This document shows, one piece after another, positions 1-6,600 of a stretch of 7,114 nucleotides of DNA (the stretch's first letter is position 1; each line of letters starts with the position of its first letter). A program made the position numbers and the translations under genes. This DNA comes from Pseudorhodobacter sp. (GTDB taxonomy: Bacteria > Pseudomonadota > Alphaproteobacteria > Rhodobacterales > Rhodobacteraceae). The DNA lies in the NCBI GenBank assembly GCA_014378345.1, contig JACMNW010000343.1:1-7114 (forward strand), read 5' to 3'. The notes beneath the pieces are model-generated. The model did not search any database. It worked only from the letters and a program-made list of their open reading frames with translations, and had not been told where the DNA came from.

Positions 1-18
1 CTTAATGACCGGAACAAG

Positions 19-1431
19 ATGAACGATACCCCCCTTCTGCTTTGGTTCCGGCGCGATTTGCGGCTGTCTGATCATCCTATGCTGACGGCGGCGGTGGCAA
101 CGGGGCGTCCGTTGATCCCTGTGTTCATTCTGGACCAAGAAACCGAGGCGCTGGGCGCTGCGGCGAAATGGCGGTTGGGGGTATCGCTGGAGCATTTCGC
201 CGGGCGGCTGGCGGGGTTGGGCAGCCGGATGGTGTATCGCTCTGGGCCTGCGCTGACGGTAATTGAGGCGCTGGTGGCGGAAACCGGGGCTGGTGGCGTG
301 ATGTGGTCGCGGCTTTATGATCCGGCGGCCAAAGCGCGGGATGCGGTGGTGAAAGCGGCGTGCAAGGCGCGCGGAGTTGAGGTCACCAGTTTTGCAGGGC
401 ATTTGCTACATGAGCCTTGGACAGTAGAAACCGGGCAGGGCGGGTTCTACCGGGTTTACACGCCGTTTTGGCGCAGCGTGAAGAATCGGGATTTGGCACC
501 GGCCGAGGCCGCGCCGAAAAGGTTGCCGGGGCCAGCAGTTTGGCCTTTGTCCGAGGCTTTGGCCGATTGGCAGTTGGGAAGGGCGATGCAGCGCGGAGCG
601 GCGGTGGTTTTGCCGTTTCAGTGCATTGGCGAAGAGGCAGCGTCGGCCAAGCTGGAGGCATTTCTGGACGGGCCGATTGACCATTACAGTGATGCCCGAA
701 ATTTGCCGGACCGGGTTGGCACATCGGGGCTTTCGCAGAACCTCGCCCTTGGCGAAATCGGGCCGCGCTATGTGTGGCATGCGGCAATGCGGGTTTGGTT
801 GGGCGGCAGTGCCGGGGCCGAAACGTATCTGAAAGAACTGATCTGGCGCGAATTTGCCTACCACCTGTTGCACCATACGCCGCATATCGCCACTGCGAAT
901 TGGCGCGCCGATTGGGACGCGTTTCCGTGGCGCGGTGATAACCCGGATGCCGAGCGCTGGCGGCGCGGCATGACGGGGGAGCCGTTTGTAGATGCTGCAA
1001 TGCGCGAGATGTATGTGACGGGCACCATGCACAACCGGGGCCGGATGATTGTCGCAAGCTACCTGACCAAGCATCTGTTGACCGATTGGAAAGTGGGGCT
1101 GGATTGGTTTGCCGATTGTCTGACCGACTGGGACCCGGCCTCTAATGCCATGGGGTGGCAATGGGCGGCGGGATCGGGGCCGGATGCATCGCCCTATTTC
1201 CGCATTTTCAACCCGGCAACGCAGGCGGAAAAATTTGATGCAGCGGCCGCCTATCGCAGGCGGTTTATAGCGGAATTGTCGCCGGCTCCGGGGCATGATG
1301 CGCGCAGCTTTTATGCGGCGGCGCCAAAATCCTGGGGGCTTGACCCTAAGGCAGCCTATCCGGCGCCTATCATAGCGCTATCTGAGGGCAGAGACCGTGC
1401 GTTGGCCGCATATGCCCAACGAAACAGTTAA
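19..1431 (+). CDS. phrB: Deoxyribodipyrimidine photo-lyase (class I CPD photolyase)
   Basis: Blue-light-driven, FAD-dependent repair enzyme that splits UV-induced cyclobutane pyrimidine dimers in DNA; cytoplasmic. The 470 residues match the usual length (E. coli PhrB is about 472). The N-terminal antenna domain opens with the typical LLLWFRRDLRLSDHPML. The C-terminal FAD domain shows WREF (W276-F279, with E278 matching the dimer-contacting Glu of E. coli), TGEPFVDAAMREM (319 on) and NRGRMIVASYLTKHLLTDWK (339 on), the two classic class I signatures. SNAMGWQW follows (N376 next to the flavin, W380 and W382 in the electron-transfer region), then SPYFRIFNP. All key residues look intact, so an active photolyase is expected rather than a cryptochrome. 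The antenna cofactor cannot be told from sequence. The ATG at 19 has a weak GGA at 11-13 and begins directly at the conserved N-terminus. It is the first visible gene of a plus-strand stress cluster; its promoter lies outside the window. The gene is often called phrA in Rhodobacter. Confidence 0.96.
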   Translation: MNDTPLLLWFRRDLRLSDHPMLTAAVATGRPLIPVFILDQETEALGAAAKWRLGVSLEHFAGRLAGLGSRMVYRSGPALTVIEALVAETGAGGVMWSRLYDPAAKARDAVVKAACKARGVEVTSFAGHLLHEPWTVETGQGGFYRVYTPFWRSVKNRDLAPAEAAPKRLPGPAVWPLSEALADWQLGRAMQRGAAVVLPFQCIGEEAASAKLEAFLDGPIDHYSDARNLPDRVGTSGLSQNLALGEIGPRYVWHAAMRVWLGGSAGAETYLKELIWREFAYHLLHHTPHIATANWRADWDAFPWRGDNPDAERWRRGMTGEPFVDAAMREMYVTGTMHNRGRMIVASYLTKHLLTDWKVGLDWFADCLTDWDPASNAMGWQWAAGSGPDASPYFRIFNPATQAEKFDAAAAYRRRFIAELSPAPGHDARSFYAAAPKSWGLDPKAAYPAPIIALSEGRDRALAAYAQRNS

Positions 1432-1519
1432 CGGCAATGCGGCCATCTGTGACGATTCTGTTACGGAGAGTCGGGCAAAAAGGGTGTCGCAGAAGTCGGC
1501 GCTGCACAATGAAAACGAC

Positions 1520-1526
1520 GGGGAAG
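1520..1526 (+). promoter_or_regulatory. Ribosome binding site deciding the methyltransferase start
   Basis: GGGGAAG lies immediately upstream of the ATG at 1529 and is the only purine-rich Shine-Dalgarno-like stretch near the gene start. The same reading frame stays open back into the end of the photolyase gene, with possible ATGs at 1397 and 1412, but neither is preceded by such a site. It supports 1529 as the start, although the spacing is short. Confidence 0.55.
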
Positions 1527-1528
1527 AC

Positions 1529-2740
1529 ATGACTGTTCTGACGACGACCAAAGGCCAATCCGGCTTGCCGCGCTATTTTGGTTTGGCCTTTGAGGTGGTC
1601 CGCAAGCTGGAATACGGCCGGCTGGATTTTGTGCTGCCAGACGGGCGGGTTTTTCGGGCCGAGGGCAAAAAGCCGGGTCCGTCGGCGGAACTGGTGGTGC
1701 ACAACCCCGATACCTTTGCCCGGCTGATCCGCGAGGGCGATCTTGGCTTTTGCGATGCCTACCTGGAGGGGTGGTGGAGCACATCTGATTTGCAGGCGTT
1801 CATGGACCTGATCCACACTGACAACAATCATGTCTATGATGGCTATCCGGGCATGGCGTTGGTGCGGATGTATGAGAAAGCCCGCCACTGGCTGCGCGGC
1901 AATTCGCGCAAACAAGCGCGCAAGAACATCGCGCAGCATTATGATCTGGGCAATGATTTTTACGGACTGTGGCTGGATGAGACGATGACCTATTCATCGG
2001 CCAAGTTTGTTTCCGGAGCAGAGACGCTGGCAGATGCTCAGATTCTGAAATACGCCAGTATGGTGGATCAGATGGGGGTGAAACCCGGTGACCATGTGTT
2101 GGAAATTGGCTGCGGTTGGGGCGGTTTTGCGGAATATGCGGCGAAGGAACGGGGGCTGAAAGTGACCGGCCTGACCATCAGCCAGGCGCAGCATGACTAT
2201 GCCGTGGCACGGATTGAGAAAGCGGGTCTTGCCGACCGTGTGACCATAAAGATGCAAGATTACCGCGATGAGCGCGGATCGTATGACGGGATCGCCAGCA
2301 TCGAAATGTTCGAGGCAGTGGGTGAAAAATATTGGCCGATCTATTTTGACACGCTGCGTGACCGGTTGAAACCGGGCGGCCATGCGACTTTGCAGATCAT
2401 CACGGTGCCAGATAAACGTTGGCATGTGTACAAACGCGGCGTTGATTTCATTCAGAAATATATCTTTCCGGGGGGCATGTTGCCATCACCCGGTGTGTTG
2501 AAAGATCAGGTCAGCCGGGCCGGACTAACCATTCGCAGTACCATCGAATTTGGCCAAAGTTACAGCGAGACCCTGCGTCGGTGGCACGACAGCTTTAACC
2601 ACCGTTGGGATGAGGTGGCACATATGGGGTTTGATGACCGGTTTCGCAGAATGTGGAATTTCTACCTTACCTCTTGCGCGGGGGCATTTCAGGGCGGAAA
2701 CTGTGATGTAGTACAAATCACCGTGACCCGCCCAAGGTAG
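1529..2740 (+). CDS. CFA-synthase-family SAM-dependent fatty-acyl methyltransferase
   Basis: Predicted to transfer a methyl(ene) group from S-adenosylmethionine to the double bond of unsaturated acyl chains in membrane phospholipids. The 403 residues match the family. The N-terminal substrate domain is followed by QHYDLGNDFY (136-145), TYSSAKF (154-160), the SAM loop LEIGCGWGG (191-199), MQDYRD (242-247), EMFEAVGEKYW (259-269) and the C-terminal SCAGAF (382-387). Odd points, by mental alignment to E. coli CFA synthase: bicarbonate-site Cys139 is S157 and His266 is Q289, while the Glu (E262), Ile (I291) and Tyr (Y345) are kept. EAVGExxW plus LQxIT is how I remember the Mycobacterium BfaB/TmsB and Rhodobacter methyl-branched fatty-acid enzymes, so the product may be a methyl or methylene acyl chain rather than a cyclopropane. 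R. sphaeroides has a cfa-like gene beside its photolyase gene. The start at 1529 leaves a 97-nt gap to the photolyase. Family is certain; exact reaction is not. Confidence 0.9.
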   Translation: MTVLTTTKGQSGLPRYFGLAFEVVRKLEYGRLDFVLPDGRVFRAEGKKPGPSAELVVHNPDTFARLIREGDLGFCDAYLEGWWSTSDLQAFMDLIHTDNNHVYDGYPGMALVRMYEKARHWLRGNSRKQARKNIAQHYDLGNDFYGLWLDETMTYSSAKFVSGAETLADAQILKYASMVDQMGVKPGDHVLEIGCGWGGFAEYAAKERGLKVTGLTISQAQHDYAVARIEKAGLADRVTIKMQDYRDERGSYDGIASIEMFEAVGEKYWPIYFDTLRDRLKPGGHATLQIITVPDKRWHVYKRGVDFIQKYIFPGGMLPSPGVLKDQVSRAGLTIRSTIEFGQSYSETLRRWHDSFNHRWDEVAHMGFDDRFRRMWNFYLTSCAGAFQGGNCDVVQITVTRPR

Positions 2741-2747
2741 ATATATC

Positions 2748-3191
2748 ATGCCCACAGCCTCTAAGATCGTTGCAGCCATTTGCTTTGCGTTGTTTGGGGC
2801 GATTGCGGCGTCTGTTGTGAAGCCAGCACTGCCAGAGGGCACCCAACTTGGCTACTTTTTACCGATTTTGGCTATCATAGGTTTGTTGAACGGCTGGTGG
2901 GTCATGGGGCGACTGACCGGGCATGGCTACCGCAGTGCAATGGGGTCTGGCGTGCGCACGGCGATTACCATCGTGGTTTGGGCGCTGCTGGTATTTTCGA
3001 TTTATGAAATGGTCAAGCGGTCCATGCAGGTAAGCCGCTACGATGGCCCGATGGAGGCGGTTGTTGCCGCTTTTGGGTTGATGCTGGATTACGGCAGAGT
3101 CCTGCTGACACCGCCCATTTTAGGCACATTTTTGTTGGGTGGTCTGGTTTGTGGTGCCATCACTGAATGGGCCGGTAAACGCTGGTTGTGA
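2748..3191 (+). CDS. trgA: TrgA-family integral membrane protein (tellurite resistance locus)
   Basis: Small inner-membrane protein of 147 residues. Predicted membrane spans lie at about 5-24, 34-54, 71-89 and 117-138, with a further hydrophobic or amphipathic stretch around 102-116. The opening MPTASKIVAAICFALFGAIA and the charged loop MGRLTGHGYRSAMG are as I recall for TrgA, the protein encoded with TrgB at a tellurite-resistance locus of Rhodobacter sphaeroides. Its biochemical function is unknown and no catalytic motif is visible. AAGG at 2734-2737 abuts the stop codon of the upstream methyltransferase and can serve as the ribosome binding site, so the two genes are probably co-transcribed. 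The last codons overlap the start of trgB (GTGA, 3188-3191), which suggests translational coupling. The assignment rests on sequence resemblance plus the neighbouring trgB. Confidence 0.85.
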   Translation: MPTASKIVAAICFALFGAIAASVVKPALPEGTQLGYFLPILAIIGLLNGWWVMGRLTGHGYRSAMGSGVRTAITIVVWALLVFSIYEMVKRSMQVSRYDGPMEAVVAAFGLMLDYGRVLLTPPILGTFLLGGLVCGAITEWAGKRWL

Positions 3192-4333
3192 CGGCGGTGA
3201 CCAATCTTTTTTTCTATGGCACGCTGTGTCACTTGCCGGTGTTGCGCGTGGTTCTTGGCCATGAGCCGGATGTATGCCCGGCAGTGTTGTCAGATTATGC
3301 CGTATCTTGGGTGCAAGGTCAGGCTTTTCCGATGATCAATCAGCAGCTGGGTGCATTGGTCAAAGGGATTTTTCTGCGTGGGGTTGATGCTGAGGATTTG
3401 GCGCGACTGGATTTTTATACCGGCAGCTTCCATGTGCGAAAGCGCAAAATTGCGGTCGCAACAGATCAGGGGGCCGAAACAGCCGAGGTTTATTTTCCAG
3501 ACACCAGCCTTTGGACAGCCGGGCAGCCTTGGCGGACCGAAGACTGGGCTGCGGTTTGGGGGGATACGGTCACGGCGACGGCAGGCGATGTGATGGCGCT
3601 GTACGGTTTGCGCGACGCGTCGTCGATCGCGCGGCGACGCGGGGCCATGTTGCTGCGCGGCGCTGCCCGGGTGCGTGCGGGGATGCTGGGGCAGCCCACG
3701 CTGCGGCGTCCGGTGGCTGCGGGTGATGTCGTCGTTCAGACCCGCCATTACCCCTATGCCAATTTCTTTAGCGTCGAAGAATATGATCTTAGCTTTCGCC
3801 GCTTTGATGGCACGATGAGCGGGGTCGTGAACCGTGCCACCTTTATTTCTGGCGATGCAGTGACTGTTCTGCCGTACGACCCGGTGCGCGACCGGGTGCT
3901 GCTGGTTGAACAGTTCCGTGCCGGGCCGTTTGCGCGCGGTGATGCGAACCCCTGGCAGCTAGAGGCAATCGCCGGGCGGATTGATCCGGGCGAGACGCCG
4001 CAAGACGCCGCACGCCGCGAGGCGGTGGAAGAGGCGGGGTTGGTGTTGGGGGCATTGCTGCCAGTGGCGCGCTATTACCCGACGCCGGGGGCTATGGCGG
4101 AATTTTTATACAGCTATGTCGCGTTGTGTGACCTGCCCGACGGATGCGCTGGCGTATTTGGCGTGGCGGGCGAAGCCGAAGATATTCGCGGACATTTGGT
4201 ATCTTTTGACCGGTTGATGGAACTGGTCGCATCAGGCGAGGCATCGAATGCGCCGGTGGTTTTGACGGCGCTGTGGTTGCAGCGTGAACGCGCGCGGCTG
4301 CGCGAGGCCGAAAATCCTTCGACAAGATTTTGA
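3188..4333 (+). CDS. trgB: TrgB: AIG2/GGCT-like domain fused to Nudix hydrolase (ADP-ribose pyrophosphatase type)
   Basis: Two-domain cytoplasmic protein of 381 residues. Residues about 6-110 form a gamma-glutamylcyclotransferase/AIG2-like fold, marked by LFFYGTL (7-13) and ARLDFYTG (72-79). Residues about 180-370 form a Nudix domain with a complete box, GRIDPGETPQDAARREAVEEAGL (263-285): G263, E269, R277, E278, E281, E282 and G284 all present. YYPTPGAMAEFLYSYVAL downstream (296-313) resembles the ADP-ribose pyrophosphatase (NudF) group. The Nudix half therefore probably hydrolyses ADP-ribose or a related nucleoside diphosphate derivative. Oddity: GGCT-fold enzymes use a Glu in an LDxxEG context, whereas T78 stands there, so the first domain may be non-catalytic or altered. 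Translation starts at a GTG overlapping the trgA stop; this start is needed to include the YGTL strand, and the first internal Met (49) would remove it. TrgB was named from tellurite resistance in Rhodobacter; the physiological substrate is unknown. Confidence 0.88.
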   Translation: MTAVTNLFFYGTLCHLPVLRVVLGHEPDVCPAVLSDYAVSWVQGQAFPMINQQLGALVKGIFLRGVDAEDLARLDFYTGSFHVRKRKIAVATDQGAETAEVYFPDTSLWTAGQPWRTEDWAAVWGDTVTATAGDVMALYGLRDASSIARRRGAMLLRGAARVRAGMLGQPTLRRPVAAGDVVVQTRHYPYANFFSVEEYDLSFRRFDGTMSGVVNRATFISGDAVTVLPYDPVRDRVLLVEQFRAGPFARGDANPWQLEAIAGRIDPGETPQDAARREAVEEAGLVLGALLPVARYYPTPGAMAEFLYSYVALCDLPDGCAGVFGVAGEAEDIRGHLVSFDRLMELVASGEASNAPVVLTALWLQRERARLREAENPSTRF

Positions 4334-4358
4334 CAAGGATTTTCTGAAATCCTTTGTC
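4311..4358. terminator. Convergent junction with overlapping inverted repeats, probable terminator
   Basis: The end of trgB and the following spacer contain three mutually complementary arms: AAAATCCTT (4311-4319), AAGGATTTT (4335-4343) and AAATCCTTT (4347-4355). The compact hairpin pairs AAGGATTT (4335-4342) with AAATCCTT (4347-4354) over a TCTG loop. It extends by GAC/GTC (4332-4334 with 4356-4358) around one bulged T. The alternative pairs the first and second arms over a 15-nt loop and includes the trgB stop codon. It lies between convergent genes (stops at 4333 and 4369), the expected place for a bidirectional terminator. The stem is AT-rich and no long T-run follows on either strand, so it is not a textbook intrinsic terminator. 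Confidence 0.5.
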
Positions 4359-4368
4359 TGCCAATCCG

Positions 4369-5538
4369 TTATACCGCGAGGCTGGTCCATGCGCCATTGC
4401 GTCCGGCAGACCGCACGCAGGCATCGACAAAGGCCACGCCTTCAACGCCCTCTTTCAGGCCGGGGAAGGTTACGGCGCTATCCAGTGCTGTCCCATCGCG
4501 GCGTGACAGTATCGCCCGTGCGGCCTCGGCATAAATATTGGCAAAACCTTCAAGATAGCCTTCGGGGTGGCCGGGGGGCACGCGGGTCATGCGCGCCGCC
4601 TCTGGTCCCGTACCTGCACCGCCACGGGTCAGGCGGTAGCGGGGGGCGCCAAGCGGAGTGACCCACAGGTAATTTGGGTTTTCCTGTTCCCATTCGATGC
4701 CCGCCTTGGTGCCGTAAATCCGCAGTCGCAGGGCGTTTTCACAGCCAGATGCGACCTGCGAACACCACAGCATGCCCCGCGCGCCGCCGTGGTAGCGCAT
4801 CATGACATGGGCATTGTCGTCGACGCGGCGGCCCGGAACAAAGCTTTGCAGATCGGCGGCAAGGCTTTCCAGCGTCAGGCCGGAGACGAAATTGGCAAGG
4901 TTAAACGCATGGGTGCCGATATCGCCGGTGGAACCGCCAGCCCCAGTGCGGGCGGGATCGGTGCGCCAGTCGGCTTGTTTCTGGCCGGATGCCTCCAAAG
5001 GTTCGGCAAGCCAGTCTTGGGCGTATTCGACTTGTACAAGGCGGATGTCACCCAGCGTGCCTGCATCGACCATCGCCTTGGCTTGGCGGACCATGGGGTA
5101 GCCGGTATAGTTGTGGGTCAAAGCGAAAATCACGCCGGAGGCTTCGGCAGCTTTTGCCAGTTTTTTCGCCTCGGGCAGGGTAGCCGTCAGCGGTTTGTCG
5201 CAGATCACATGAATGCCGCGTTTGATGAATTGCAGGGCCACGGGCGCATGCATGTGGTTGGGGGTGACGATGGCCACCATTTCGACGCCATCGGTGCGGC
5301 GGGCCTCTTTTGCCGCCATTTCGCCGTAACTGCCATAGGCGCGGGCGACGCCCAGATCAGCGGCAGAGGCGAGGGATTTTTCCGTGCTGGATGAAAAACA
5401 CCCCGCAACCAGTTCATATTGGTCATCAATCCGCGATGCGATGCGGTGGACGGCCCCGATAAAGGCGTCTCGCCCGCCGCCGACCATACCAAGCCGGATG
5501 CGGGGGCTGCGGGCCACATGTGCGCCTGTGATAGCCAT
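4369..5538 (-). CDS. Gfo/Idh/MocA-family NAD(P)-dependent sugar or cyclitol dehydrogenase
   Basis: Predicted cytoplasmic oxidoreductase of 389 residues that oxidises or reduces a hydroxyl of a sugar, sugar derivative or cyclitol with NAD(P). An N-terminal Rossmann fold carries IRLGMVGGG (14-22). VTPNHMHAPVAL (91-102) and CDKPL (113-117) follow, with K115 as the catalytic Lys in the DKP variant of the usual EKP motif. The C-terminal alpha/beta domain has STGDIGTHAFNLANF (203-217), where D206 and H210 complete the family active site, and HPEGYLEGF (324-332) near the end. The ATG at 5538 is chosen because the Rossmann strand starts soon after it. AGGA lies 11 nt upstream, inside the last codons of the preceding gene, whose stop is only 2 nt away. 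The frame is open further upstream, but that part is the overlapping TIM-barrel gene. Members of this family paired with xylose-isomerase-like proteins act on inositols, 3-keto-glycosides and related sugars; the actual substrate is unresolved. Confidence 0.92.
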   Translation of the reverse strand: MAITGAHVARSPRIRLGMVGGGRDAFIGAVHRIASRIDDQYELVAGCFSSSTEKSLASAADLGVARAYGSYGEMAAKEARRTDGVEMVAIVTPNHMHAPVALQFIKRGIHVICDKPLTATLPEAKKLAKAAEASGVIFALTHNYTGYPMVRQAKAMVDAGTLGDIRLVQVEYAQDWLAEPLEASGQKQADWRTDPARTGAGGSTGDIGTHAFNLANFVSGLTLESLAADLQSFVPGRRVDDNAHVMMRYHGGARGMLWCSQVASGCENALRLRIYGTKAGIEWEQENPNYLWVTPLGAPRYRLTRGGAGTGPEAARMTRVPPGHPEGYLEGFANIYAEAARAILSRRDGTALDSAVTFPGLKEGVEGVAFVDACVRSAGRNGAWTSLAV

Positions 5539-5540
5539 GA

Positions 5541-6596
5541 TTATAGCAATCCTAACATGTGGCGGTTGGCGGCGTGATCGGTGTCTGCATCTGCGAAATC
5601 GTCGGAAGCACGTTCCGTTACGCGGATGATATGGGCGCGCACGAAGTCTGATCCTTCCCTTGCGCCGTCCTCGGGGTGTTTGATGGCACATTCCCATTCG
5701 ACCACGGCCCAGCCGTCAAAGCCATATTGGGTGAGTTTTGAGAAGATGGAGCCGAAGTCAACCTGCCCATCACCAAGGCTGCGGAAGCGCCCCGCGCGGT
5801 TGATCCACGATTGGTAGCCGCCATAAACACCCTGCCGCCCGGTGGGGTTCAGTTCGGCATCCTTGACGTGGAACATTTTGATACGGTCATGGTATATATC
5901 TATATTATCAAGGTAATCAAGATGTTGCAGGACGTAATGGCTGGGGTCATACAGCATGTTGGCGCGTTTGTGGTTGCTGACACGGTCTAAAAACATCTCA
6001 AACGTCACACCATCATGCAGATCTTCGCCGGGGTGAATTTCGTAACACAGGTCAACGCCGCACTCATCCGCATGGTTCAGGATGGGCAACCAGCGTTTTG
6101 CGAGTTCGTCAAAGGCGGCCTCAACCAAACCAGCCGGGCGTTGCGGCCATGGGTAGATGTAGGGCCATGCAAGCGCGCCGGAAAAGGTGGCATGGGCGGT
6201 AAGGCCAAGGTTTTTTGACGCGGTGAGGGCCAGTTTGACCTGTTCCACCGCCCAAGCCTGCCGCGCCTTGGGGTTGCCCTTTACGGAGGCTGCCGCAAAG
6301 CCATCAAACGCGGTATCATAGGCGGGGTGCACGGCGACCAACTGGCCTTGCAGGTGGGTGGCAAGTTCGGTGATCTGGATGCCGCTTTCCGCCGCGACAC
6401 CTTTGATCTCGTCGCAATAAGTTTTTGATGTGGCGGCGCGTTCCAGATCGAACAGCCGCGCATCCCAGCTTGGCAGTTGCACGCCGACATAGCCGCAATC
6501 TGCTGCCCATTCTGTGATGCCGCGCCAAGAATTAAACGGGGCCACATCGCCCGCAAACTGTGCCAGAAACAGGGCCGGGCCTTTTATGGTTTTCAT
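5541..6596 (-). CDS. Xylose-isomerase-like TIM-barrel sugar isomerase/epimerase
   Basis: Predicted metal-dependent sugar isomerase, epimerase or dehydratase of the AP-endonuclease-2/xylose-isomerase-like superfamily; 351 residues, cytoplasmic. Metal ligands can be proposed in the usual Glu-Asp-His-Glu order: E186 in CYEIHPGE, D217 in LYDPSH, H243 in MFHVKD and E300 in VVEWE. The E-D and D-H spacings (31 and 26) are close to those of D-tagatose 3-epimerase, while the last interval (57) is longer, with an insertion around 249-275. The C-terminal tail RVTERASDDFADADTDHAANRHMLGL is typical of a long subgroup usually annotated as sugar phosphate isomerase/epimerase. The ATG at 6596 is preceded by GGGGGGA (6601-6607, minus strand) with 4-nt spacing; an in-frame ATG at 6671 would add 25 residues unlike the family. 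It is first gene of a two-gene operon with the Gfo/Idh/MocA dehydrogenase. IolE/IolI/IolH-type or keto-glycoside-processing roles are possible; none is proven. Confidence 0.9.
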   Translation of the reverse strand: MKTIKGPALFLAQFAGDVAPFNSWRGITEWAADCGYVGVQLPSWDARLFDLERAATSKTYCDEIKGVAAESGIQITELATHLQGQLVAVHPAYDTAFDGFAAASVKGNPKARQAWAVEQVKLALTASKNLGLTAHATFSGALAWPYIYPWPQRPAGLVEAAFDELAKRWLPILNHADECGVDLCYEIHPGEDLHDGVTFEMFLDRVSNHKRANMLYDPSHYVLQHLDYLDNIDIYHDRIKMFHVKDAELNPTGRQGVYGGYQSWINRAGRFRSLGDGQVDFGSIFSKLTQYGFDGWAVVEWECAIKHPEDGAREGSDFVRAHIIRVTERASDDFADADTDHAANRHMLGLL

Positions 6597-6600
6597 CGTA

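Noticed and set aside
317..323. TGATCC matches resembling an RpoE -35 element within the photolyase gene
   Set aside because: Several TGATCC copies occur in coding DNA of the window (near 113, 318, 1725, 1809 and 3983), with no convincing -10 at proper spacing and no gene start behind them.
406..1296. Long open frame of 296 codons on the minus strand inside the photolyase gene
   Set aside because: It is fully antisense to a gene with intact family signatures and has an Arg/Pro/His-rich composition without recognisable domains, typical of antisense frames in GC-rich DNA.
1372..1381. Perfect 10-bp palindrome ATAGCGCTAT near the photolyase 3' end
   Set aside because: It lies within coding sequence, is single, and is not positioned at any promoter or terminator.
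1397..1528. 44-residue N-terminal extension of the methyltransferase, overlapping the photolyase end
   Set aside because: The added residues do not look like the family N-terminus, and ATGs at 1397 and 1412 lack a ribosome binding site, whereas 1529 has one.
4567..5394. Plus-strand open frame of 275 codons opposite the Gfo/Idh/MocA gene
   Set aside because: It mirrors the real minus-strand codons, has no recognisable motif, and the minus-strand frame has all expected catalytic residues.
5539..5697. 53-residue N-terminal extension of the Gfo/Idh/MocA protein
   Set aside because: It overlaps the coding end of the TIM-barrel gene in another frame and is Arg-rich; the Rossmann fold starts soon after the ATG at 5538.
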